From Duganella callida (GTDB taxonomy: Bacteria; Pseudomonadota; Gammaproteobacteria; Burkholderiales; Burkholderiaceae_D), in assembly GCF_004614165.1 (NCBI RefSeq), contig NZ_SPVG01000173.1:1-38514 (forward strand): DNA of 38,514 nt. The letters are read 5' to 3'. The notes below the pieces were generated by a model. It saw nothing but the letters and a program-made list of their open reading frames with translations, made no database searches and was not told where the DNA came from. Shown here piece by piece: positions 26,193-36,220 of this stretch (its first letter is position 1; the number at the start of each line of letters is the position of its first letter). A program made the position numbers and the translations under genes.

Positions 26193-27207
26193 GAGGACGG
26201 CCCACGCGACGTTTTTCCGCGCCGGACGGCGCTGGCGACTGCAGGTCTTCCTTCTGTTGCAGCACGGTCTGCACCACGTAGCGCGGCCGCGCGCGCACCT
26301 GCTGGAAGATGCGGCCGACGTACTCGCCCAGCAAACCGATGCCGAACAGGATCACGCCCATGAAGAAGAAGGTGATGGCAAACAGCGTGAACACGCCTTC
26401 CGCCTCGGCGCCCAGGAACAGGCGGCGCGCCAGCAGCACCAGCACCAGCAGCGCGGAAACGAAGGACATCGCCATGCCCAGCATGGAATAGAACTGCAGC
26501 GGGATCAGCGAAAAGCCGGTCACCAGGTCGAAGTTCAGGCGGATCAGGCTGTACAGCGAATACTTGGATTCGCCGGCTGCGCGTTCCTCGTGCTCGACCA
26601 CGATCTCGGTCGGGTTGCGCGCGAAGCGGTAGGCCAGCGCCGGCACGAAGGTATTCACTTCGGCGCACTGGTTGACCAGGTCGATGACGTTGCGGCCATA
26701 GGCGCGCAGCATGTTGCCCTGGTCGGTGATCTTGATGTTGGTGATGCGCTCGCGCAGCCGGTTCATGGCCTTGGACGCGTAGGTGCGCCACGCCACGTCC
26801 TGGCGCTTGCGGCGGATCGAGCCGACGTAGTCGTAGCCCTCGCGCATCTTGGCCACCAGGTTGCCGATTTCTTCCGGCGGGTTTTGCAGGTCGGCGTCCA
26901 GCGTGATCATGATGTCGCCGCGCGCCTGCTCGAAGCCGGCCAGGATGGCCATGTGCTGGCCGTAGTTACCGTTGAACAGCACCACGCGGGTGACGTCGGG
27001 CCGCTTGCGGAATTGCTCGGCCAGGATGGACACCGAGTTGTCGCGGCTGCCGTCGTTGACGAAGATGATTTCGTAGCTGGTGCCCAGCTGGTCCAGCGCC
27101 GGATACAGGCGCGCGAACAGCGCGGCCAGGCCGGCCTGCTCGTTGTAGATCGGGATGACGACGGAAACTTCCGGATGGGCGATCTGGGGAACGGTCATGT
27201 CGGTCAT
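26185..27207 (-). CDS. arnC: Undecaprenyl-phosphate 4-deoxy-4-formamido-L-arabinose transferase
   Basis: This 340-residue family 2 glycosyltransferase moves formamido-arabinose from UDP to undecaprenyl phosphate at the inner face of the inner membrane. The GT-A core shows VSVVIPIYNEQAGL, FVNDGSRDNS and the metal-binding ITLDADLQNPPEE. Two membrane helices lie at about residues 230-300 (MLGMAMSFVSALLVLVLLA and FFFMGVILFGIGLLGEYVG), as in ArnC. Its ATG overlaps the arnB stop by 4 bp, and its end overlaps the formyltransferase gene by 8 bp, showing an operon. Confidence 0.94.
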   Translation of the reverse strand: MTDMTVPQIAHPEVSVVIPIYNEQAGLAALFARLYPALDQLGTSYEIIFVNDGSRDNSVSILAEQFRKRPDVTRVVLFNGNYGQHMAILAGFEQARGDIMITLDADLQNPPEEIGNLVAKMREGYDYVGSIRRKRQDVAWRTYASKAMNRLRERITNIKITDQGNMLRAYGRNVIDLVNQCAEVNTFVPALAYRFARNPTEIVVEHEERAAGESKYSLYSLIRLNFDLVTGFSLIPLQFYSMLGMAMSFVSALLVLVLLARRLFLGAEAEGVFTLFAITFFFMGVILFGIGLLGEYVGRIFQQVRARPRYVVQTVLQQKEDLQSPAPSGAEKRRVGRPHE

Positions 27208-28343
27208 TTGATCAGGATCGCTTTCACGGCGGCGACCGCGCGATCGACGTCGGCGCTGGTCATGGCGTAGAACATCGGCAGGGTCACGGTCAGGCGGCCG
27301 ATCTTTTCCGCCACCGGGAACATGCCTTCCCTGAAGCCGCGCTCGCGGTACAGGCTGAACAGGTGGATGGGCGCATAGTGGTAGCCGGTGCCGATGTTGA
27401 AGCGTTCCTGCATGGCGCGCATGAAGTCGGCGCGCGTGCCGGGACCGTTGTCCGGCAGGATGATCTGGAACAGGTGGTAGTTGCTGGAATCGAAGGCTTG
27501 CAGCGGCAACTGCGCGCCCGTCTGCGCTTCGAAGTCCGGGCCGAACGCTTGGTAATAGCGGCGTGCCAGCGCGCGGCGGTGCGCGGTGATCTTCTCGATA
27601 TTGGCGAACTGGCCCAGGCCGATGGCGGCCATGATGTCGCTCATGTTGTACTTGCCGCCGAGGACATCGACATCGATGCCGTCCACGCCGCTGCGGGTCA
27701 CGCCCTGCAGGCGGTATTTCTCGGCCAGCCTGGCTTCCTCGAGATTGTTCAGCACCAGCGCGCCGCCTTCGCCGGTGGTGATGTTCTTGTTGGCCTGGAA
27801 GCTGAACGAGACGAAATCGCCGAAAGCGCCGATGCGCTTGCCTTTCCATTCGGCGCCGAACGCCTGCGCGGCATCCTCGATCACGCGCAGATGATGTTTG
27901 GCGGCGATGGCGTACAAACGGTCCATGTCGACGGGCAGGCCGGACAGGTAGACCGGAATGATGGCCTTGGTGCGCGGGGTGATCGCGGCTTCCAGCTTGT
28001 CCAGGTCGAGATTGCGGGTCAGCGGATCGATGTCGGCGAACACCGGCGTGGCGCCCACTTCGATGATGACGTTGGCGGTGGCGACCCAGGAAATCGGCGT
28101 GGTGATCACTTCGTCGCCGGCGCCGATGCCGGCGATGCGCAGCGCGATTTCCATGGTGCAGGTGCCGGAATTGAAGGTGCGCACCGGGCGGCCGCCAAAG
28201 TATTCCGACATTTGCGCTTCGAATGCCTGCACTTTCGGGCCGCTGGTGATCCAGCCCGAGCGCAGCACGTCGCCGACGGCGGCGATGGTGGCCTCATCGA
28301 TCGTAGGTTTGGAGAAGGGCAAAAAGGGCAGTTCAGCGCTCAT
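27204..28343 (-). CDS. arnB: UDP-4-amino-4-deoxy-L-arabinose--oxoglutarate aminotransferase
   Basis: This 379-residue PLP enzyme of the DegT/DnrJ/EryC1 family converts UDP-4-keto-pentose to UDP-aminoarabinose with glutamate as amino donor. The PLP-binding lysine is Lys186 in SFSFQANKNITTGEGG, with VIEDAAQAFGAEW upstream (the Asp and Gln that hold PLP) and FNSGTCTMEIAL near the N-terminus. Length is as in E. coli ArnB. A 64-bp gap separates it from the arnE-like gene upstream, while arnC overlaps its stop codon. Confidence 0.94.
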   Translation of the reverse strand: MSAELPFLPFSKPTIDEATIAAVGDVLRSGWITSGPKVQAFEAQMSEYFGGRPVRTFNSGTCTMEIALRIAGIGAGDEVITTPISWVATANVIIEVGATPVFADIDPLTRNLDLDKLEAAITPRTKAIIPVYLSGLPVDMDRLYAIAAKHHLRVIEDAAQAFGAEWKGKRIGAFGDFVSFSFQANKNITTGEGGALVLNNLEEARLAEKYRLQGVTRSGVDGIDVDVLGGKYNMSDIMAAIGLGQFANIEKITAHRRALARRYYQAFGPDFEAQTGAQLPLQAFDSSNYHLFQIILPDNGPGTRADFMRAMQERFNIGTGYHYAPIHLFSLYRERGFREGMFPVAEKIGRLTVTLPMFYAMTSADVDRAVAAVKAILIK

Positions 28344-28407
28344 GAGGTAGTTGCTCTATAGTATCTTTTATGGTCCGACTTTAAGGATAGGCATTCTAAA
28401 GCGTTCG

Positions 28408-28797
28408 TCAGGTCCGCGCCAGCCACGCCACGCCGACCAGAATAACCAATATGGCAAGCAGACGTTGCACGGAAAGCGTCTCGCCAAACAGCGCCCAGGC
28501 GCCGAAAGCGGTCACCACGTAGCCCAGCGACAGCATCGGGTAAGCGATGGACACATCGACCCGCGACAGCGCGATAATCCACAGCACCACCGACAGCACA
28601 TAGCAGGCCAGCCCGCCAATAATGGGCAATTGCATGGCGACGCGCAGGCCGGTGCTGAACAGATTGCCCATGGTCAGATGGATTTCGCCGACGTTGCGCG
28701 CGCCGGCCTTGAGCAGCAGCTGGGCCACCGCATTGAGCAGCACGCCGGTGACGATGAAGCTGAAAGTTGCAAAATTCATGGGTGTATTTTTGTTCAT
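28408..28797 (-). CDS. Small EamA/SMR-type membrane protein, ArnE-like flippase subunit
   Basis: This 129-residue protein has four hydrophobic helices of the small multidrug resistance fold, with VLLNAVAQLLLKAGAR in helix 1 and SRVDVSIAYPMLSLGYV in helix 3, both typical of ArnE/ArnF. In E. coli, ArnE and ArnF together flip the aminoarabinose lipid carrier to the periplasmic face. Only one such gene is present here, so the protein may act as a homodimer or pair with a partner elsewhere. Its ATG overlaps the arnT stop by 1 bp (TAATG). An internal ATG at 28779 is possible but has no ribosome-binding site. Confidence 0.88.
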   Translation of the reverse strand: MNKNTPMNFATFSFIVTGVLLNAVAQLLLKAGARNVGEIHLTMGNLFSTGLRVAMQLPIIGGLACYVLSVVLWIIALSRVDVSIAYPMLSLGYVVTAFGAWALFGETLSVQRLLAILVILVGVAWLART

Positions 28798-30458
28798 TAC
28801 AGATTGGTAATCACCATGCGGCGGGTGTCTTCCGCGTAAATGCGCATGGGCACACCTTTGGCCTTCAGCTGTTCGTAGGTATCCTGGTTCAGGATGGCCA
28901 TGGCCCTGACGCCGGCGGCCGTGTGCGCGTTCCAGCGCGCGACGAAGCCGTCCACGGTCGGGATCGCCAGTTCCGGCTGCTGGCGCAGGCCGAAGGTGAA
29001 TTCATCCCAGTAATCGACCAGGGTCACGGTGCGCTTCAGGTAGAAGGTCATCGACTGTTCGTAGGTGCCGACCGAATAGATCGGGGTGTCGGCCTGCAGC
29101 GCGGGCAGCATCTTCAGCGCCAGCGCCTTGCCGGCGCGCATTTTGCCGTACGACTCGAAGCCGGTCAGCACCAGTTGCACCGAAACGAAGCCGGCGATGG
29201 CCATGGTCAGCACCGCCAGGTCGCGGCGCAGCTGGCGCGCGTGCAGGCAGGCCAGCGCGCCGCCGGCGGTGGCGACGATGGCGGCCGCCAGCACCCAGGG
29301 CTGATGCGCTTCCAGCATGGCGCGTTCTTCCGGATGGCGCACCGCCATGTGCACCATCTGCGGCACGGCGGCCAGGCCGGCGATGCCGATCAGCACCAGC
29401 AGGCCGGCCGCGATCAGGCGGTTCTGGCGCGAGGCGTTTTCCAGGTAGCTGGCGATCAGCAGGGCCAGCGCCGGGAACACCGGCAGGATGTAGCCGGGCA
29501 GCTTGGAACTCGAATAGCTGAAGAAGAAGGTGATGAACACGAACCAGACCAGCAACATCTGCCGGGGCTGGAAGGTCGCGCCCTGCACGCGGCGGGCGCC
29601 GTTGAACAGCGCCTGCGGCAGCACGCCCAGCCACGGGATGATGCCCGGCGCCAGCAGCATCAGGAAGTAATACCAGGCGCCTTCGCGGTGGTGTTCCTTG
29701 AGCAGGAAGCGCTCGAAGTGTTCATGGATGAAGAAGAAGTGCGGCTGTTCCGGATTGCGGATACCGACCAACACGAACCACGGCGTGGCAATGGCAAAGA
29801 ACAGCAGCAGGCCCTTGACCAGCTGCAGGCGTTTCCAGATGCCGAGGTCGCGCGCCACCACGGTGTAAATCACCAGCACCGCGCCCGGCAGCACCACGCC
29901 GATCAAGCCCTTGGCCAGCACCGACAGCGCCATGCCGGCCCAGCAGACCAGCATCCAGTTGCGCTGCTCGCGCGCCGTGGCGCCGTCGCGCTGGGCGATC
30001 AGCAGTGCGCCGAGGGCGATGGTCATCATGCAGGACAGGCTCATGTCCAGCGAATCGATCTGGCCGCAGGCCACCCAGAACATGCTGGAACCCAGCGTCA
30101 GCGCGGCGTAGAAGCCGGCGCGCGCGCCGAACACGCGCCGGCCCGCATAACCGACCGTCAACACGCCGCCGAGACCGCACAGGCCGGTCCACAGCCGCGC
30201 CTGCCATTCGCCGAGGCCGAACAGGCTGAAGGTGAGCGCGTTCATCCAGGTCTGCAGCGGCGGCTTCTCGAAATACTTGATGCCGTTCAGGCGCGTGGTG
30301 ATCCAGTCGCCGCTGGCCCACATTTCGCGCGCCATCTCGGCGTAACGGCCCTCGTCGGGCGGCACCAGGGTACGCACCCCCAGCACGTACAGCCAGACGA
30401 TGGCAAACACCGCCAGCAACGACCACAGGAATTTTTTCGAGTTGTACAGGTCGTTCAT
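28797..30458 (-). CDS. arnT: ArnT-like glycosyltransferase (GT83/PMT family), lipid A aminoarabinose transferase
   Basis: This 553-residue inner-membrane enzyme should move 4-amino-4-deoxy-L-arabinose from undecaprenyl phosphate to lipid A phosphates in the periplasm, lowering negative charge and giving resistance to polymyxin and cationic peptides. The first periplasmic loop holds PPDEGRYAEMAREM with the catalytic-type acidic residues, followed by KYFEKPPLQTWMNAL, both ArnT/PMT marks. Ten or more hydrophobic segments follow and a soluble periplasmic domain lies at the C-terminus. It overlaps the Mth938-like gene by 1 bp and the arnE-like gene by 1 bp. Another GT39-like sugar donor is possible, but the neighbours make ArnT the best call. 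Confidence 0.9.
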   Translation of the reverse strand: MNDLYNSKKFLWSLLAVFAIVWLYVLGVRTLVPPDEGRYAEMAREMWASGDWITTRLNGIKYFEKPPLQTWMNALTFSLFGLGEWQARLWTGLCGLGGVLTVGYAGRRVFGARAGFYAALTLGSSMFWVACGQIDSLDMSLSCMMTIALGALLIAQRDGATAREQRNWMLVCWAGMALSVLAKGLIGVVLPGAVLVIYTVVARDLGIWKRLQLVKGLLLFFAIATPWFVLVGIRNPEQPHFFFIHEHFERFLLKEHHREGAWYYFLMLLAPGIIPWLGVLPQALFNGARRVQGATFQPRQMLLVWFVFITFFFSYSSSKLPGYILPVFPALALLIASYLENASRQNRLIAAGLLVLIGIAGLAAVPQMVHMAVRHPEERAMLEAHQPWVLAAAIVATAGGALACLHARQLRRDLAVLTMAIAGFVSVQLVLTGFESYGKMRAGKALALKMLPALQADTPIYSVGTYEQSMTFYLKRTVTLVDYWDEFTFGLRQQPELAIPTVDGFVARWNAHTAAGVRAMAILNQDTYEQLKAKGVPMRIYAEDTRRMVITNL

Positions 30459-30850
30459 CAGGCGCTGTGACCCTCTTGCGGGCCGATCACCAGGGCCAGC
30501 GTGACCTTGCGGCCCTCGCCCATGAGGATGTTATAGGTGCGGCAGGCGGCCTGGCTGTCCATGCATTCCACGCCGATGCGGCGCATGGTCAGCGCGGCGG
30601 TCAGTTTCGGATGGATGAAGCGCTGGCGCTCACCGGTGCCGAGGATGACCACGTCCGGGCTGTCCTGGCCGATGATGTCGAAGTGTTCCGCGGTGATCGA
30701 TTCGAACGTCGGCGCGTTCCAGGCGCGCGGCGGCACTTCCGGCAGCACGATCAGGCTGTAGTTGTAACGCTCGGCGTTGATTTCGACGCCGCTGGCATCG
30801 TAGCCGGTCACGGTCTGGTATTTTTTGGTATCGCTTTCGTGGAGCTTCAT
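30458..30850 (-). CDS. Mth938-like (DUF498/NDUFAF3 fold) domain protein
   Basis: This 130-residue protein is a single Mth938-like domain, recognised by VVILGTGERQRFIHPKL and GVECMDSQAACRTYNIL, the pattern of the family that includes the mitochondrial complex I assembly factor NDUFAF3. The bacterial role is not established. It is the first gene of the minus-strand run and its stop overlaps the arnT start by 1 bp (TGATG), so it is translated with the lipid A genes although no functional link is known. The ribosome-binding site is weak. A promoter should lie between 30851 and 31035, but no clear one was seen. Confidence 0.88.
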   Translation of the reverse strand: MKLHESDTKKYQTVTGYDASGVEINAERYNYSLIVLPEVPPRAWNAPTFESITAEHFDIIGQDSPDVVILGTGERQRFIHPKLTAALTMRRIGVECMDSQAACRTYNILMGEGRKVTLALVIGPQEGHSA

Positions 30851-30918
30851 GACGTTGCGGGTTGGATAGCAGCAAAAGAAGCGTCATTGTAGCGGGTTTC
30901 ACTGGGGTCCCGGCCCTT

Positions 30919-30943
30919 AAAGGTTGATTAAATCAGCACCTTT
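30919..30943. promoter_or_regulatory. Long imperfect dyad between the divergent Mth938-like and alaA genes
   Basis: AAAGGT-TGATT-a-AATCA-gc-ACCTTT forms an 11-bp dyad interrupted only by a 2-base bulge, in an AT-rich island of the 185-bp divergent gap. Its place suggests an operator serving one or both genes. It has no U-tract, so a terminator is unlikely. Confidence 0.4.
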
Positions 30944-31035
30944 CGGCAGAATGGTTCTTTTCGCATTGCAGCACGGGCCGGCGCCGGGTTTTTGGCAGGT
31001 CAGAGAAGTTTGCCTCACATAAACAGGATTTTATT

Positions 31036-32268
31036 TTGCGACCGATACAAAAATCGAACAAACTCGCGGAAGTCTGCTACGAGATACGCGGGCCGGTGCC
31101 GGAAAAAGCCCGGCAGATGGAGGAGGAGGGCCACAAGATTACGAAGTTGAATATCGGCAATCTGGCCGTATTCGGTTTCGATCCGCCGGACGAGATCGTG
31201 CAGGACATGAAGATGAATCTGTCCAACGCGGCCGGCTACACCGATTCCAAAGGCATGTTCGCGCCGCGCAAGGCGGTGATGCACTACACCCAGGGCAAGA
31301 ACATCGCCGGCGTCAGCATCGACGACATTTACCTGGGCAATGGCGCGTCCGAGCTGATCGTCATGTCCATGAACGCGCTGCTGAACAACGGCGACGAGGT
31401 GCTGGTGCCGGCGCCCGATTACCCGCTGTGGACCGCCGCGGTGTCGCTGTCGGGCGGCACGCCGGTGCACTATATCTGCGACGAGCAGCAGGACTGGTAT
31501 CCGGACATCGACGACATGCGCCGCAAGATCACGCCGAACACGCGCGCGATCGTGGTGATCAACCCCAACAACCCGACCGGCGCGCTGTATCCGACCGAGC
31601 TGCTGCTGCAGATCATCGAACTGGCGCGCCAGCACCAGTTGATCATCTACGCCGACGAGATTTACGACAAGGTGCTGTACGACGGCCACAAGCACGTATC
31701 GATCGCCTCGCTCGCCGACGACGTGCTGTTCGTCACCTTCAACGGCCTGTCAAAGAATTACCGCGCCTGCGGCTACCGTTCCGGCTGGATGGTGGTGTCG
31801 GGCGAGAAATCGCACGCCAAAGATTATATCGAGGGCCTCAACATGCTGGCCTCGATGCGCTTGTGCGCCAACGCGCCGGGGCAGTTTGCGATCCAGACTG
31901 CGCTCGGCGGCTACCAGTCGATCGACGACCTGGTGGGGCCGGGCGGACGCCTGTTGAAGCAGCGCGATCTGGCTCACCAGCTGTTGACCGGGATTCCGGG
32001 CGTCAGCGTGGTCAAGCCGAAAGCGGCGCTCTACATGTTCCCGCGCCTCGATCCGAAGATCTATCCGATCGCGGATGACCAGCAGTTCGCATATGAATTG
32101 CTGGCCGAAACCAAAGTGCTGATCGTCCAGGGCAGCGGCTTCAACTGGATCGCGCCGGATCACTTCCGCGTGGTGTTCCTGCCCAACTCGGACGATATGG
32201 TGGAAGCTTTCGGCCGCATGGCCAAGTTCATGGAAAGTTACCGCAAGCGCCACGGCGCCAGCGCTTAA
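31036..32268 (+). CDS. alaA: PLP-dependent aminotransferase, AlaA type (alanine synthesis)
   Basis: This 410-residue class I/II aminotransferase should make alanine from pyruvate with glutamate as donor. The N-terminus MRPIQKSNKLAEVCYEIRGP closely matches AlaA-type enzymes, written here in part as KSNKLAEVCYEIRG. Active-site signs are VINPNNPTGA, YADEIYDKV and the PLP lysine Lys240 in FNGLSKNYRACGYRSGW. It starts with a TTG at 31036, supported by AGGA 7 bp upstream and by the family N-terminus; no ATG is available. Homoserine dehydrogenase follows after 34 bp, a gene pair common in betaproteobacteria. Confidence 0.92.
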   Translation: MRPIQKSNKLAEVCYEIRGPVPEKARQMEEEGHKITKLNIGNLAVFGFDPPDEIVQDMKMNLSNAAGYTDSKGMFAPRKAVMHYTQGKNIAGVSIDDIYLGNGASELIVMSMNALLNNGDEVLVPAPDYPLWTAAVSLSGGTPVHYICDEQQDWYPDIDDMRRKITPNTRAIVVINPNNPTGALYPTELLLQIIELARQHQLIIYADEIYDKVLYDGHKHVSIASLADDVLFVTFNGLSKNYRACGYRSGWMVVSGEKSHAKDYIEGLNMLASMRLCANAPGQFAIQTALGGYQSIDDLVGPGGRLLKQRDLAHQLLTGIPGVSVVKPKAALYMFPRLDPKIYPIADDQQFAYELLAETKVLIVQGSGFNWIAPDHFRVVFLPNSDDMVEAFGRMAKFMESYRKRHGASA

Positions 32269-32302
32269 TTTTAGATCCCTCAGATCCACAGAAAAGATTG
32301 AT

Positions 32303-33625
32303 ATGAAACCGATCAAAGTAGGCTTGTTAGGCGTCGGCAACGTCGGCTCCGGTACCTTCAACGTCCTGGCGCGCAACCAGGCGGAAATCCGTGGCCGCGC
32401 CGGGCGTGGCATTGAGGTGGTGGCCGTCTCGGCGCGCAACCTCGCGCGCGCGAAAGAGCGCACCGGCGGCAAGGTGCGGGTGGTGGCCAACCCGATGGAC
32501 ATCGTCAACGATCCCGAGATCGATATCGTCGTCGAGCTGATCGGCGGTTACGACCTGGCGCGCCAGCTGGTGCTGCAGGCCATCGCCAACGGCAAGCACG
32601 TGGTCACCGCCAACAAGGCGCTGCTGGCCGTGCACGGCAATGAAATCTTCGCCGCCGCCCAGGACAAGGGCGTGATGGTGGCATTCGAGGCGGCCGTGGC
32701 CGGCGGCATCCCCATCATCAAGGCGCTGCGCGAGGGCCTGACCGCCAACCGCATCGACTGGCTGGCCGGCATCATCAACGGCACCACCAACTTCATCCTG
32801 TCCGAGATGCGCGACAAGGGCCTGGATTTCGCCACCGTGCTGAAACAGGCGCAGGAGCTGGGCTATGCCGAGGCCGACCCGACCTTCGACATCGAGGGCG
32901 TGGACGCGGCGCACAAGGCCACCATCATGTCGGCGATCGCTTTCGGCATCCCGGTGCAGTTCGACAAGGCCCACGTGGAAGGCATCTCGCGCCTGAACGC
33001 GGTGGACATCAAGTACGCCGAACAGCTGGGCTACCGCATCAAGCTGCTGGGCATCGCCAAGCGCGCCAAGGTCAACGGCAAGGAAGGCGTGGAACTGCGC
33101 GTGCACCCGACCCTGATTCCAGCCAAGCGTTTGATCGCCAACGTCGAAGGCGCAATGAACGCGGTGCTGGTGCAGGGCGACGCCGTCGGCGCCACGCTGT
33201 ACTACGGCAAGGGCGCCGGCGCCGAGCCGACCGCCTCGGCCGTCATCGCCGACCTGGTCGACATCACCCGTCTGGCCACCGCCGATCCGGAACACCGCGT
33301 GCCGCACCTGGCGTTCCAGCCGAACGCCATGACCAACATCGAGATCCTGCCGATGGCGGAAGTGACCACCAGCTACTACCTGCGCATGGACGTCAGCGAC
33401 GAGCCGGGCGTGCTGGCCGACCTGACCCGCATCCTGGCCGACGCCGGCATCTCGATCGACGCCATGCTGCAAAAGGAGCCGGCCGAGGGAGAAACCCGCA
33501 CCGACATCATCTTCCTGACCCACCAGACGCAGGAAAAGCACATCAACGCCGCCATCGCCAAGATGGAAAGCCTGCCGACCGTGGGCGGCAGCGTCACCCG
33601 CATCCGCCTGGAAAACCTGAGCTGA
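32303..33625 (+). CDS. hom: Homoserine dehydrogenase with ACT domain
   Basis: This 440-residue cytoplasmic enzyme reduces aspartate semialdehyde to homoserine, the branch point to threonine, methionine and isoleucine. It has an N-terminal Rossmann domain (VGLLGVGNVGSG), the catalytic domain with ANKALLAVHG, GIINGTTNFILSEM and AEADPTFDIEG, and a C-terminal ACT domain from about residue 355 (YLRMDVSDEPGVLADLTRIL) that usually binds threonine for feedback inhibition. Length is standard for the monofunctional form. It is co-oriented with alaA. Threonine synthase, often next in this order, does not follow here. Confidence 0.96.
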   Translation: MKPIKVGLLGVGNVGSGTFNVLARNQAEIRGRAGRGIEVVAVSARNLARAKERTGGKVRVVANPMDIVNDPEIDIVVELIGGYDLARQLVLQAIANGKHVVTANKALLAVHGNEIFAAAQDKGVMVAFEAAVAGGIPIIKALREGLTANRIDWLAGIINGTTNFILSEMRDKGLDFATVLKQAQELGYAEADPTFDIEGVDAAHKATIMSAIAFGIPVQFDKAHVEGISRLNAVDIKYAEQLGYRIKLLGIAKRAKVNGKEGVELRVHPTLIPAKRLIANVEGAMNAVLVQGDAVGATLYYGKGAGAEPTASAVIADLVDITRLATADPEHRVPHLAFQPNAMTNIEILPMAEVTTSYYLRMDVSDEPGVLADLTRILADAGISIDAMLQKEPAEGETRTDIIFLTHQTQEKHINAAIAKMESLPTVGGSVTRIRLENLS

Positions 33626-33630
33626 AGACG

Positions 33631-33668
33631 CAAAAAAGCCGGGGCAGCGTCTACGCACACTGCTCCGG
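33631..33668 (-). terminator. Terminator for the BON gene, possibly bidirectional
   Basis: On the minus strand CCGGAGCAG, a 12-nt loop and CTGCCCCGG (one mismatch) are followed by a T-run (complement of AAAAAA at 33632-33637). It also follows the hom stop on the plus strand but has no good U-tract in that direction. Confidence 0.7.
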
Positions 33669-33709
33669 AAAAGGGTTCGTACAATGGACTGGCTAGCTCG
33701 CCAGGACGT

Positions 33710-34039
33710 TTACTTCGAGGCGACGGTCAGTTCGCTCTTCACTTCTTTCACACCTTCCACGGCCGAGGCGGTCTGGATGGCTTTGGTGCCGACGTCGGTG
33801 CTGGCCACGGTGCCGCTCAGGGTCACCACGCCGTTGGCGGTGGTCACGCCGATCTGTTTCTGGTCAGCCAGGGAAGCCTTGATTTTGCTGGTGATCGTGT
33901 CGTCGGAAGCCGAGCCTGCTTTAGCGGCGCCGGCCATGGCGGCGTCTTGCTGACCCGCTGCGAAGGCGGAGCCGGTTGCGGCGGCGGCGGTCAGGGCGGT
34001 GGCAACCATCACGCGGGCGATCAGTTTGGTAGTCATCAT
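33710..34039 (-). CDS. Periplasmic BON-domain protein
   Basis: This 109-residue protein has a signal peptide (residues 1-28, ending SAFAA) and one BON domain (about residues 45-107) with the family pattern ITSKIKASLADQ, GVTTANGVVTLSGTV and VEGVKEVKSELTV. BON proteins such as OsmY bind membranes and are often induced by osmotic or envelope stress. AAGGA precedes the double ATG at a good distance. It stands alone between convergent hom and the glr genes. The 208 bp upstream (34040-34247) hold no supported gene. Confidence 0.9.
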   Translation of the reverse strand: MMTTKLIARVMVATALTAAAATGSAFAAGQQDAAMAGAAKAGSASDDTITSKIKASLADQKQIGVTTANGVVTLSGTVASTDVGTKAIQTASAVEGVKEVKSELTVASK

Positions 34040-34247
34040 GATTTGCTTCCTTTATCGAGTTTGAGGATAAAACGTCTGTGACGTTGTCCTACTCTTTGCA
34101 AACCACGTGCCAGCTCTGATTTTCTGTTTTAATTCAACGGCTTGTGCGTCAATTTCGATTCGGAAATCAGCTCGCCGTGGTAATTTCGGCCAGATTGGCG
34201 GAAATTTGTCGGGAAATGGCGACAGCCGCCTGCCGCCATGTGCCAAG

Positions 34248-35638
<1,391 letters not shown>

Positions 35639-35642
<4 letters not shown>

Positions 35643-36220
35643 TTGATCACTCCCTGCGATTGCAGCCCGGCCGCGGGGCGGGGCGGCAGCGTGCGTTCGA
35701 TGGTCTTCAAGCCTTCCAGCATTTCGTTGAGCTGGTCGATGCGCTTCTGGCTTTCCTTCTGCTGCGCCAGCAGCTTGTCCCCGTGCTCGGCCAGGCGCCG
35801 CGTTTCCGCGCAATTGCTGGACAACAGCTGCGCCAGCGCGCGCAAGGGCGCCGCCTCGGGATCGGGCGAGCTGGCCACGCTGTCGAGCAGTGCCTGGGCG
35901 CGCGCCAGATCGCCGCTGACGCGGGTCAGCATCAGCACCATGCCCATCTGTATCGCCACGCGCGGGCTGCGCTGCTGCAGGCTGAGACCGCTCAATTCCT
36001 TGAGCAGCTCGCCCTGGCTCATGCGCCGCAGCGATTGGTGGTAGGTCAGCAGCGGCCCGACCTCGTCGGGCGGCAGCGGCGGCGCCTGCTGCACCTGGAC
36101 CACCAGCGGCGGCGCTTCCGGCGGCGGCGGCAGCGGCGGCTCCTGCGGCAGCGGCGAATTCAGGGTGCAGGCGGTCAGCATCAGCGCTGTCAGCAGTGCG
36201 GCGGTCGGTTTATAGGTCAT
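35639..36220 (-). CDS. QseG-like outer-membrane lipoprotein
   Basis: This 193-residue protein starts with a lipoprotein signal peptide whose lipobox is LTAC (Cys18), followed by a Pro-rich segment (about residues 24-50), a helical body and a C-terminal coiled coil (QQKESQKRIDQLNEMLEGLK). In E. coli, glrK-qseG-glrR have the same order and QseG helps the kinase in signalling from the outer membrane. The gene overlaps glrK by 11 bp and glrR by 4 bp. Sequence similarity to QseG is hard to judge by eye; the call rests mainly on position, the lipobox and size. Confidence 0.78.

Noticed and set aside
28351-28386. Promoter for arnB in the gap after the arnE-like gene
   Set aside because: TACTAT on the minus strand could be a -10 box, but there is no -35 box and the start would lie only a few bases from the ATG.
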